Below are positions 7,672-14,253 of a stretch of DNA of 20,767 nucleotides, in pieces. Below the pieces are notes generated by a model that had not been told where the DNA came from, made no database searches, and saw only the letters and a program-made list of their open reading frames with translations. This stretch comes from Treponema sp. GTDB taxonomy: Bacteria; Spirochaetota; Spirochaetia; Treponematales; Treponemataceae. The stretch lies in the NCBI GenBank assembly GCA_017544745.1, contig JAFYDO010000206.1, positions 1 through 20,767 of the forward strand. Direction: 5' to 3'. Positions within the stretch are counted from its first letter, which is position 1; each line of letters begins with the position of its first letter. Both the position numbers and the translations under genes were made by a program.

Positions 7672-7731
7672 TTGGAGCAACTTCGCGAGTGGTGAAACCC
7701 TCGCGTTAAGGCCGTGCAGCCGGCCCGAAAT
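7672..7731 (-). ncRNA. Guide-RNA scaffold B, fused directly to a half repeat
   Basis: It has the same two-hairpin plan as scaffolds A and C: hairpin 1 (7725-7710, GGCCG with CGGCC) and hairpin 2 (7705-7684, CGCGAG with CTCGCG, closing GG/CC around TGAAA). The anti-repeat GTTGCTC (7681-7675) pairs with GAGTAAT of the fused repeat across a very short loop. The long second anti-repeat of A and C is absent. The scaffold starts about 9 nt after the stop of the gene ending at 7740. This looks like a natural single-guide RNA. Confidence 0.75.
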
Positions 7732-7739
7732 ATAATTTT

Positions 7740-8387
7740 TTATTTAAATGCATCTGACTTGTCGTTAATGCAATGCTCGGTGTCTGGGTCGTCCTTAATT
7801 CCAAAACCGCCCTCTTTGACAGAGGCACAATGAGAACACAGGCTTGGCAACACCCAAGAACAATTACCGTAATGTGGGTGATAGCATGGATTATAATAAG
7901 TGCAGCCACATACACGGCAGACACCGGGAACAGGCTCCTCTAAGGCGGCAAAAAGATCTTCCTCCTTGTGGAAATAGCCGTCGAAGGTCAGATACATCAG
8001 TTCAGGTTTCGCCTTGGAGCTGTAATCCATAACATATACACGCTTTCCGTCACCGGCCATATAACCGGCTTCTACATGGGCGCTCCTTCCGCAAGGAAGA
8101 CACAGAACACAAGTGTCTGCGTCGCTCATGGCATTAAAATGCTCTTTAAAACGCTCGTTGGCGGTCTGGTCTGCCAACATACTGTCAAAGTCAGAAGGAC
8201 GTAGGTTCCCGGTAAGGTACGCCTCCTTCAACTCTCTGCTTTTGGCGACGCTGTCCCAGACGTTCTTGTCGTTACGACCGAACGGGTGTCTGAAGTCATA
8301 GACTTTGTGACCTCGCTTACGGAGCTCTTTAACCAAGGTGGGCTGACTCCCGTTCTTCCAGCTGCTTGCAATATAAATTCTTGACAT
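7740..8387 (-). CDS. Nucleoside deoxyribosyltransferase-like protein with C-terminal Cys cluster
   Basis: Residues 1-150 follow the nucleoside 2-deoxyribosyltransferase-like Rossmann pattern: MSRIYIASSW with GHKVYDFRHP, then SDADTCVLCLPCGRSAHVEAG, where Glu106 sits at the usual catalytic glutamate position, and PELMYLTFDGYF. Residues 157-187 add seven cysteines (CRVCGC, NPCYH, GNCSW, SLCSHC), a probable zinc ribbon of a type seen in phage proteins. Family members exchange bases on deoxynucleosides or act in nucleotide signalling, and which applies here is unclear. The start at 8387 lies 4 nt after the probable original stop of the frameshifted gene upstream. Guide scaffold B follows its stop. 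Confidence 0.7.
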   Translation of the reverse strand: MSRIYIASSWKNGSQPTLVKELRKRGHKVYDFRHPFGRNDKNVWDSVAKSRELKEAYLTGNLRPSDFDSMLADQTANERFKEHFNAMSDADTCVLCLPCGRSAHVEAGYMAGDGKRVYVMDYSSKAKPELMYLTFDGYFHKEEDLFAALEEPVPGVCRVCGCTYYNPCYHPHYGNCSWVLPSLCSHCASVKEGGFGIKDDPDTEHCINDKSDAFK

Positions 8388-8391
8388 AATA

Positions 8392-8491
8392 TTATTTTTT
8401 TTGTTTTTTTATTATAACATGATAACCATTATCGTCGACGGTAAATCCAAAAACAGAAAAAGAATTTAGTTCCCAAAAAAGGTCTTTTTCA
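8392..8491 (-). pseudogene. Frame-shifted C-terminal coding of the upstream gene
   Basis: Removing a single A from the AAAA run near 8507 lets the upstream frame read on as KYCPINDEKDLFWELNSFSV and through FGFTVDDNGYHVIIKK to a TAA at 8392. That stop lies 4 nt before the next gene's ATG, the tight spacing typical of this train. The total of 421 nt from 8812 is one base more than a whole number of codons. A real one-base insertion, a sequencing error or a programmed shift would all look like this. Confidence 0.5.
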
Positions 8492-8812
8492 TCATTTATA
8501 GGACAATATTTTAAGTATAAAATTTACTTCTTCTTTCGTGGCAGGACGAATGTTTGAATCAATTGGACAACCAAGAAAGTCACAAGTCCATTGACGATTA
8601 TAAACTCCATTTTCATCAGGCTCTCCCATTGATCCATCACGCATACAATTTATTGCTACCTTAAAAAACCCATTAGGATAACAAAGAGCAATAGCGCGAA
8701 GTGTTATCTCGTTATTACGAACAAAATAATTGTTGTCCCATGACATAAAAGTCAATACCTCAAGTTGTGGTAATGAGTCTATTTCCTTAATGTTAACATT
8801 TTTATTTTCCAT
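8492..8812 (-). CDS. Hypothetical protein (106 aa as read), probably truncated by frameshift
   Basis: It starts MENKNVNIKEIDSLPQLEVL and contains ITLRAIALCYPNGFFKVAIN, then WTCDFLGCPIDSNIRPATKE. The frame ends abruptly at ILKILSYK, while good coding sequence continues in another frame to 8392. The intact protein would be about 139 aa. I do not recognise a family. Strand and helix alternation suggests a small globular domain. Its base composition is more AT-rich than the methyltransferase gene upstream. Confidence 0.6.
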   Translation of the reverse strand: MENKNVNIKEIDSLPQLEVLTFMSWDNNYFVRNNEITLRAIALCYPNGFFKVAINCMRDGSMGEPDENGVYNRQWTCDFLGCPIDSNIRPATKEEVNFILKILSYK

Positions 8813-8824
8813 AAATAATTCGTC

Positions 8825-9643
8825 TTAAAATAATCTATTTTCTATCTTATAATTATATACCAGCACTTCCTGTTTCCTTTTTACCCCCCCCAATATATGA
8901 TTTGCAACCCTGAGAGGCATATCCCTGACGGTGTAATGCCATCCTTGGCGTTGCACATATTCTTCCAGCATATCGCTGGAAAAGTTACAGAGGATGAATT
9001 TTCCCCTGACGGAGGAAAGCGTTTCAAGAAGTTCCTTAAAATGCTCGAAGGTAAAACCGCTATAATGTTTCTGAACACAACCGGGATAAGGAGGGTCAAG
9101 GAAAAAGAAAGTGTCTTCGGTATCTCGCTGACGGATAACTTTAATAGCATCGCGGCAGCTGATCTGCACGAGCTTCAGGCGTTCATGCACCTTATAGGTA
9201 AACTGATTGCGGTAGTTTTCCATCACCACACCAGAGTGACTTCCGCTGGTGCCGTTGTCCCACTTCCAGCCTCCTTGCGGAGAGCCGCCATAACCCATAT
9301 TGCACAACAACCATACTGACCAGGCCAATTCAACGCTGTCTCTTGCAGTCTTGGGGTTGCGCCAGACTTTGTCTGCTCTCAGAAATTCCCTCTCTGCATT
9401 CAGGGTGTTCTGAATTTTCTTCTGAAGCCGGTTAAACAGCGTTTCGTCCTGGCAGACATCATAAAAGGTGACAATCCTATCATCTATATCATTTATAACC
9501 TCGCAAGGACTTTTTCCCTTGGCAAAGAATACAGCACCACCACCAAAGTACGGCTCACAATAAACCCTGTGAGTCGGCATCATGGCAATAATCGTGTTCG
9601 CCAACAGCTGTTTGCCTCCGTAATAGGTGATGGGTGTACGCAT
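8825..9643 (-). CDS. D12-class adenine-N6 DNA methyltransferase
   Basis: It methylates adenine in DNA using SAM. The N-terminus TPITYYGGKQ and the FGGGAVFF segment form the SAM-binding motif of the D12/Dam class, and DPPYPG at about residues 183-188 is the catalytic DPPY motif. The 272-aa length is normal for Dam-like enzymes. No restriction partner is next to it, so it is probably an orphan enzyme used for protection from host restriction or for regulation. The target site is unknown. About 50 nt of a diverged second copy of its 3' end survive at 17615-17664. The gene overlaps nothing and starts 4 nt after the stop of the sigma4/alpha-CTD gene. Confidence 0.88.
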   Translation of the reverse strand: MRTPITYYGGKQLLANTIIAMMPTHRVYCEPYFGGGAVFFAKGKSPCEVINDIDDRIVTFYDVCQDETLFNRLQKKIQNTLNAEREFLRADKVWRNPKTARDSVELAWSVWLLCNMGYGGSPQGGWKWDNGTSGSHSGVVMENYRNQFTYKVHERLKLVQISCRDAIKVIRQRDTEDTFFFLDPPYPGCVQKHYSGFTFEHFKELLETLSSVRGKFILCNFSSDMLEEYVQRQGWHYTVRDMPLRVANHILGGVKRKQEVLVYNYKIENRLF

Positions 9644-9647
9644 GAGC

Positions 9648-10571
9648 TTATGTGTTTAAATGTGAAATCCTTATATTTTCCTGGACAATGGCAGTAACAT
9701 CCATGCCAAAATGAAGACCGAAGCTGTCCAGAAAATCAATAGTCTCAGTAAGACAACGTTTACCAAAGTTCCGGAACCTTAAAAGAACCCGTTGATCCAG
9801 CTGAACAAGGTCTCCGACGGTATTAACGTCAGCAGACTTCAATGAATTAAGGGTGCGAATGGAAAGATCCGTGTCAGCAAGACGGAAAGAAAACAAATCC
9901 ATCAGCTGGGCCAGTCCGTCCTTTCCCTGATAGCGGGAGGGGACAGATTTCTTGATATAGTCGGCTCTACCGGCTTGGGCTTCTGCCAGCTCCCCTACCC
10001 TTTTACTTAACAGAATAGACTGATTTCTTAATGCAAGGTTCTCCTTTCGTAGCTCTAAACACTCCTTACGGAGATCGCTGTAGTTTTTCATTGCCGACAT
10101 CTTCCGGAAGGCCTTATGAATAATCAAAAGAATCCGTTCGCGGGAAAGGCCGAATTTCTGACTTTCCTGACCAATCGTGTTTCCGTTATTGATGTCGGAA
10201 AGAATTTCGTCTTCGCGTTCAGACAGGACATCTGAACCGGCTACAGAAAGAATGGCCGAAAAGACAGACGCAATAAACCATTGAGGCATGGAAGTTGGGA
10301 CAACAGCCTCTGCCTTGGAAATTTCTTCAATGCGTCTGTCAAGGGCGACCTCTCTCTTCTCGGCCTCCTGCAGCTTGGCAGCAAGGCGCTTGTCCGTCTG
10401 CTCCAGCTGGAGGAAGGTGTCAAAATGACTGACAAGGGTCTCTTTGTCGACGTATTGGCGACGTTTTAACGTGTGGGCTGTAATAAGACCAGACGCTATC
10501 CAGTTGGAAATGGTCTGTTCTTCCACACCCAGCAGACGGGCTGCTTCCTGTCTGGAAATCAATCGTGCCAT
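9648..10571 (-). CDS. Composite HTH / sigma-region-4-like / alpha-CTD-like protein
   Basis: Residues 1-50 (ISRQEAARLLGVEEQTISNW) are a MerR/excisionase-type helix-turn-helix. Residues about 55-90 are a charged coiled coil. Residues about 115-160 (LSEREDEILSDI, FGLSRERILLIIHKAFRKM) match sigma-70 region 4, the part that reads the -35 element. After another coiled coil, residues about 232-292 (LSIRTLNSLKSADVNTVGDL, LLRFRNFGKRCLTETIDFL, FGLHFGMDV) closely follow the helix-hairpin-helix C-terminal domain of RNA polymerase alpha. The protein therefore combines DNA-binding and polymerase-mimic parts and very likely acts on transcription. It sits between two DNA methyltransferase genes, 2.4 kb downstream of the Cas12f-like gene on the same strand. 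Confidence 0.75.
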   Translation of the reverse strand: MARLISRQEAARLLGVEEQTISNWIASGLITAHTLKRRQYVDKETLVSHFDTFLQLEQTDKRLAAKLQEAEKREVALDRRIEEISKAEAVVPTSMPQWFIASVFSAILSVAGSDVLSEREDEILSDINNGNTIGQESQKFGLSRERILLIIHKAFRKMSAMKNYSDLRKECLELRKENLALRNQSILLSKRVGELAEAQAGRADYIKKSVPSRYQGKDGLAQLMDLFSFRLADTDLSIRTLNSLKSADVNTVGDLVQLDQRVLLRFRNFGKRCLTETIDFLDSFGLHFGMDVTAIVQENIRISHLNT

Positions 10572-10587
10572 GTTCTATATAATTAAA

Positions 10588-12243
10588 TTAAGCTGTTTTC
10601 TGATTCAGCGCTTCTAATGAGGCGGCAAGAGACTCGCAAAGAACACGCGACATATTAACCTCTACGGCGTTGCCGATGTACTTTTTCTGCTCCGACTGGT
10701 TGCCGATTAGAACGTAATCTTCAGGGAAGCCCATGATGCGTTTCAGCTCACGGATATTCAACATGCGCATCTTGATGTCTATAATACCATATAGAGACAT
10801 AAACTCCTTAATCTTACGAGTCATAGGAGAATCATTGTTATAAACGGCAATGCCGATTTCACCCTGCTCTGTGTAAATAAGATAAGGGGGCATCTTGTCC
10901 ATCCTCGCTATGAGGGTGAAACATGGCTTTTCGATGCTGCCTCCGGCACTTTCAAACTGAGGATTCATCAGATAGCGGTCAGCAGAAACAAGTTTCTGTT
11001 TAGGTATGCACAGCACAGCGGGGTTTGCCGTTTCTATTGACCCCACTTGTCCGCCGCCGCTGTATTCATTTGCAAGAAAATGGCTTGCCTGGATCCGGAC
11101 CTTATCCAAGGGTACATCCGGCATGGGCTCGTTTAGGTTAAGATTCACCAGACCAAACCGGTCTTTGGTAAGAACGGTAGGCATTGGCTTCTGAATGTCT
11201 GCGTTGAAGCCGTTGCCGTAATAGGCGGTAATAAACGCCTCATGGGGAATCGTTGTTATAGTTCCGGCAGGCAAGTCTATGCTTTGGTTCTTTGACATGG
11301 GATGTCCGCTGAACTGCTTGGAAATAAACTGCGCCTTAGCCTTGGCAAAGCGGTTGCCGCAGGTAAGCACACCACAAGGTTCATCAATACCCTTGACAGT
11401 GTCCTGTGGACGGACACTGTTGTAGCGGACAAGGAAATTGTCCTTTCCTCCTGCCACAAACTTCACAAGACCGGCATAAATGCGCTCCAGTGTTTTTTCT
11501 ACCAATGGCTTTCTCCTGCAGAAAATGGACTCACCTTCGTCGTTGAGGTCCAAGACCTCACGGACGGGCTTCCATTTCTTGTACGCCGTGGAAGCCGAAT
11601 CCTCGTCACCAAATTTGGCATAGGAGGGTTTGGGAAAGGTAATGGGCAACCCGTGCTTTGCAAACTGCCCAAAGAAGCGCTTGCGGCTTGTATAAGCCCC
11701 AAAGTCGGCAGCGTTAAGGATCCGGTAATCAAAGTCATAGCCGTAACAGCATACATTTCTCACCCAGTTCAGATAACAGCGCCCTTTGTCTTTACTGATT
11801 GGCTTGCCAAAGGCGTCCAAGTCGCCCCAACACATAAATTCCTCAACATTCTCAATCTGAATGAAGTGGGGGTTGATGGCTTCAATGTATCTGAAGAGGT
11901 GCTCGGCCAGGGTGCGGCTATCAGCATCTCTGGGCTGGCCTCCCTTGGCCTTACTGAAATTCGTACACTCCAAGCTGGCCCACAGAACAACACGCGCTTG
12001 CGGGTACTTTGTTCTTTCTTTTTGAAGGTGGGCAACGAGGGGTCGCAGATCCAAGGTTCTAATGTCTTCTGTAAAATGTAACGTGTCCGGATGATTTGCC
12101 TGATGGGAAGCAATGGCGTTGGCATCGTGGTTGACACATGCCACAACCTTGGCACAAGGCTGCCCAAACAGCCGTGCCTTGCTGACTCCCGTAGAGGTGC
12201 CACCGGCACCGCAGAACAAATCAATATATAATAGGCTTATCAT
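10588..12243 (-). CDS. DNA (cytosine-5) methyltransferase
   Basis: It transfers a methyl group from SAM to cytosine C5 in DNA. Motif I is ISLLYIDLFCGAGGTSTG. The catalytic loop is SLECTNFSKAKGG, with ECTNFS in place of the usual PCQxFS, a variant I recall in phage-type enzymes. Motif VI is IENVEEF, and the C-terminal motifs are LNIRELKRIMGFPEDY and YIGNAVEV. The long middle contains several imperfect repeats of a P..T(I/L)T type pattern. I take the ATG at 12243 because the longer frame to 12318 runs into the upstream gene and only adds sequence before motif I. The protein is 551 aa and probably orphan, as no endonuclease is visible. Confidence 0.9.
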   Translation of the reverse strand: MISLLYIDLFCGAGGTSTGVSKARLFGQPCAKVVACVNHDANAIASHQANHPDTLHFTEDIRTLDLRPLVAHLQKERTKYPQARVVLWASLECTNFSKAKGGQPRDADSRTLAEHLFRYIEAINPHFIQIENVEEFMCWGDLDAFGKPISKDKGRCYLNWVRNVCCYGYDFDYRILNAADFGAYTSRKRFFGQFAKHGLPITFPKPSYAKFGDEDSASTAYKKWKPVREVLDLNDEGESIFCRRKPLVEKTLERIYAGLVKFVAGGKDNFLVRYNSVRPQDTVKGIDEPCGVLTCGNRFAKAKAQFISKQFSGHPMSKNQSIDLPAGTITTIPHEAFITAYYGNGFNADIQKPMPTVLTKDRFGLVNLNLNEPMPDVPLDKVRIQASHFLANEYSGGGQVGSIETANPAVLCIPKQKLVSADRYLMNPQFESAGGSIEKPCFTLIARMDKMPPYLIYTEQGEIGIAVYNNDSPMTRKIKEFMSLYGIIDIKMRMLNIRELKRIMGFPEDYVLIGNQSEQKKYIGNAVEVNMSRVLCESLAASLEALNQKTA

Positions 12244-12268
12244 AGTTGTTATAATCAGATAATGAAAT

Positions 12269-12721
12269 CTATTTATTGTCTTCTGTTTCTTCAGGAACTT
12301 CATACTTGATAATATCAAGAATATTGGTTTCCTTCAGCTGTGCCTGCTCCCAATCGCCAAGGGTACCCTTCATTCCTTCCTGAATGGCAGAACGAGCATC
12401 GTCAAAGTCCTTGGCAAGAACCATGACAAGCTGGGTGATTTTCTTTTCCTTTCCTTTCTTCTCGTCTACAGTTATAAACGACAACTTGGCCGAATACCAA
12501 CGGTCAGCAGAAGAGTCAGAACTGTAGAACAGCTCGCTGACTTTCAGGCGACGAATGGCACAGATGTCATATTCGCCTGAGACGTAATCAGTAATATACT
12601 CGGCAGCACGTGTCTCTGCCTCGGCGAAGCTAACAGCTTCAACCAGGTATTTCTCGGTGACGTTCTTGATAAGACCGTCTTCCATGGTCTTATCAAACTT
12701 AATTGAAACTTCGTAATGCAT
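12269..12721 (-). CDS. DUF4494-like protein (150 aa)
   Basis: The opening HYEVSIKFDKTMEDGLIKNV, the YLVEAVSFAEAETRAAEYI helix, YDICAIRRLKVSELF, WYSAKLSFITVDEKKGKEKK and the C-terminal FDDARSAIQEGMKGTLGDWE closely follow the DUF4494 pattern of Bacteroidota mobile elements. Its role is not known. It is the first gene after guide array C, and its start lies 60 nt past the last clear repeat. Confidence 0.75.
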   Translation of the reverse strand: MHYEVSIKFDKTMEDGLIKNVTEKYLVEAVSFAEAETRAAEYITDYVSGEYDICAIRRLKVSELFYSSDSSADRWYSAKLSFITVDEKKGKEKKITQLVMVLAKDFDDARSAIQEGMKGTLGDWEQAQLKETNILDIIKYEVPEETEDNK

Positions 12722-12750
12722 CTTATCTATTTTTAATTATTTTTTTGGAC

Positions 12751-12882
12751 GTATTCGCCAAGATGAATAGAAATAGCCACGCTACATGTTGCTTACAAAT
12801 GTTATGCATTCGCATCATCCCCAAAAAGAGAAGACCGATTCTCAGTGCTGTATGTTGCTTACAAATGTTATGCATTCACATC
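12751..12882 (-). CRISPR. Mini-CRISPR array C, next to the Cas12f-like gene
   Basis: On the minus strand a 36-nt repeat (12882-12847), a 30-nt spacer (12846-12817) and a second 36-nt repeat (12816-12781) are clear. The second repeat differs at three positions (GATGC for GATGT, and ATGTAGC for ATACAGC). Bases 12780-12751 are a possible second spacer, but no third repeat follows, so the true end may be 12781. The first repeat is identical to that of array A, and the spacers differ. No cas1 or cas2 is present in the window. Confidence 0.82.
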
Positions 12883-12974
12883 TCATTTGTCGCAACACGC
12901 CGAGAATGAACGCTTTCAAGCAACTTCATGAGTGGTCAAGCCCTCACGATATGGCCGTACAGCCGGCCCGAAAG
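12883..12974 (-). ncRNA. Guide-RNA scaffold (tracr-like) C
   Basis: It begins about 8 nt after the stop of the Cas12f-like gene and reads on the same strand. Hairpin 1 is 12968-12953 (GGCCG with CGGCC), hairpin 2 is 12948-12927 (CGTGAG with CTCATG and an inner GG/CC). Anti-repeat GTTGCTT is at 12924-12918, and the longer anti-repeat TGTTGCGACAAATG is at 12897-12884, pairing with the repeat just downstream by 6 + 7 bp. Effector, then scaffold, then array is the locus order known for Cas12f systems. Confidence 0.78.
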
Positions 12975-12981
12975 ATTTTTT

Positions 12982-14232
12982 TTATTCATCATCTTTTTCT
13001 TTGTCGGAAACAACTTTGATGCCGGCCAACTTTGCCTTATACTCAATCAGGGTCTTAAAGCCATAATAAGACCAGTTGCGAAGCATAAAAAAATCTCCTT
13101 TCTGGTTTTCTTCCTTAGCCTGGATCTCGCGGGCTTCCTGGTTGATTAGCATGATGGTGCTGCATTTGTTCTTTATAGCCCTATCTACCAAAGCTCTGGA
13201 ATATATATGGAGCTTGGTGTGGACATAGTTTTTCTCCAGTTCTGTAAAACGTTCAATGGCTTGTAGCTTGCGCTTGCGGCCTTTACCTCCATTTGTCCAA
13301 CGGGAATTGAGCTGACAGCGACGTAAGGCGGCCTGGATCTGAAGGCGACGATACAAAAATTCCTCGGCAGTTCCAATGCTCCCCCACTTAATTCCGCTGT
13401 CATAGATGTTCTTGGCGCAAACCTCGTAGTTATATTCTACGGGGTGTGCAAGGCCCAAATAACAGTACATGGTTTTCTTGGAATCAAGCTTAACTTCTTG
13501 CTTGGGAATATCAACACAAAGCAAAAGGAAAAGCTTCTGTTTTTTCCTACCAGTTGTACGATCTGCCACCTTCTGGAAGGCAATCGAAGAAGAACAAAGC
13601 TTGTATTCGCCATTAATACAGCGGTCAATTATAGAAGCGTTGTTGCTTCTATCCTGACCTAACATACAGGCAAAAGGTATTCCAAACAGGGTAAAATAAT
13701 ACCGCTTTACCTTCTTTGTCTTTCCTGTTTTCTCGTTCAGCGTTTCTTCTTCAACGCTGTGAATATTGGCAAGAGCAATAGCAGAGAAGGGTATAGGAAT
13801 ATTGTTCTTGTAACTTCGTAAAGTACTTTCACCTTTGTTAAGGTCAGGCAGAGTTTCCTTAAATGTCTTGGACACAGCCTGGTTCAGACAACTGTAAATA
13901 TCGGCAGGAACATTACCCTTTAACATTGAACTGATAAGACGATACGTGGTATTCTGCTCGCTCATACCAGGCCCTTTTTCAAGGGTGTCCGAAACGTTAT
14001 ATTTTACTTTCTGCTTACCAGTCTTTTCGTCGGTAACCATAAAGCGCTCGCGAACATCTTCCTGCAGATACATAAAATCCCTTACGTTCTGCTGCACGAA
14101 CTTGTGCGAGACAATAAGGTTGGCGGCCTTACGAATCGCATCACGCCATTCAAAAATGGTGTGCATATAGTTGCTCTTCATTTCTTTGTCCTCTTCGTGG
14201 ACATAGATTTCGATTTTTCTTGTAATAACCAC
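12982..14232 (-). CDS. Compact Cas12f/TnpB-like protein, predicted nuclease-dead
   Basis: The protein is 416 aa, shorter than nuclease-active Cas12f (about 400-700) when its missing end is counted. The C-terminal third carries TnpB/Cas12f signatures: FLYRRLQIQAALRRCQ and GGKGRKRKLQAIERF (bridge-helix-like, about 292-328), HIYSRALVDRAIKNK (342-356), and LRNWSYYGFKTLIEYKAKLAG (384-404). The RuvC-I position, where GIDLG is expected, reads YCYLGLAH, with Tyr258 in place of the aspartate. The RuvC-II strand reads TIMLINQEARE without the expected glutamate. The frame ends at 416, before the zinc finger and RuvC-III aspartate. It should therefore bind RNA and DNA without cleaving. Known relatives of this kind are TnpB-derived repressors (TldR) and dead Cas12f regulators reported in Bacteroidota. 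Scaffold C and array C follow its stop. Confidence 0.75.
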   Translation of the reverse strand: MVITRKIEIYVHEEDKEMKSNYMHTIFEWRDAIRKAANLIVSHKFVQQNVRDFMYLQEDVRERFMVTDEKTGKQKVKYNVSDTLEKGPGMSEQNTTYRLISSMLKGNVPADIYSCLNQAVSKTFKETLPDLNKGESTLRSYKNNIPIPFSAIALANIHSVEEETLNEKTGKTKKVKRYYFTLFGIPFACMLGQDRSNNASIIDRCINGEYKLCSSSIAFQKVADRTTGRKKQKLFLLLCVDIPKQEVKLDSKKTMYCYLGLAHPVEYNYEVCAKNIYDSGIKWGSIGTAEEFLYRRLQIQAALRRCQLNSRWTNGGKGRKRKLQAIERFTELEKNYVHTKLHIYSRALVDRAIKNKCSTIMLINQEAREIQAKEENQKGDFFMLRNWSYYGFKTLIEYKAKLAGIKVVSDKEKDDE

Positions 14233-14253
14233 GGCGAAATATATTTTATGTTA

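Noticed and set aside
8897..9319. 140-codon frame on the plus strand
   Set aside because: It is the antisense of the D12 methyltransferase gene.
11302..12081. Long 259-codon frame on the plus strand
   Set aside because: It is the antisense of the C5 methyltransferase, which has all main motifs.
12472..12500. Partial likeness (TTGGC, GAATAC) to the possible second spacer of array C
   Set aside because: It covers about a dozen bases with a mismatch and is expected by chance.
1933..12974. Arrays read on the plus strand
   Set aside because: Only the minus strand gives the order scaffold, anti-repeat, repeat, spacer, and it agrees with the effector's strand.
12703..13019. Rightward open frames with repeated TNVMHSH peptides
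   Set aside because: The peptide repetition comes from the CRISPR repeats and not from a gene.
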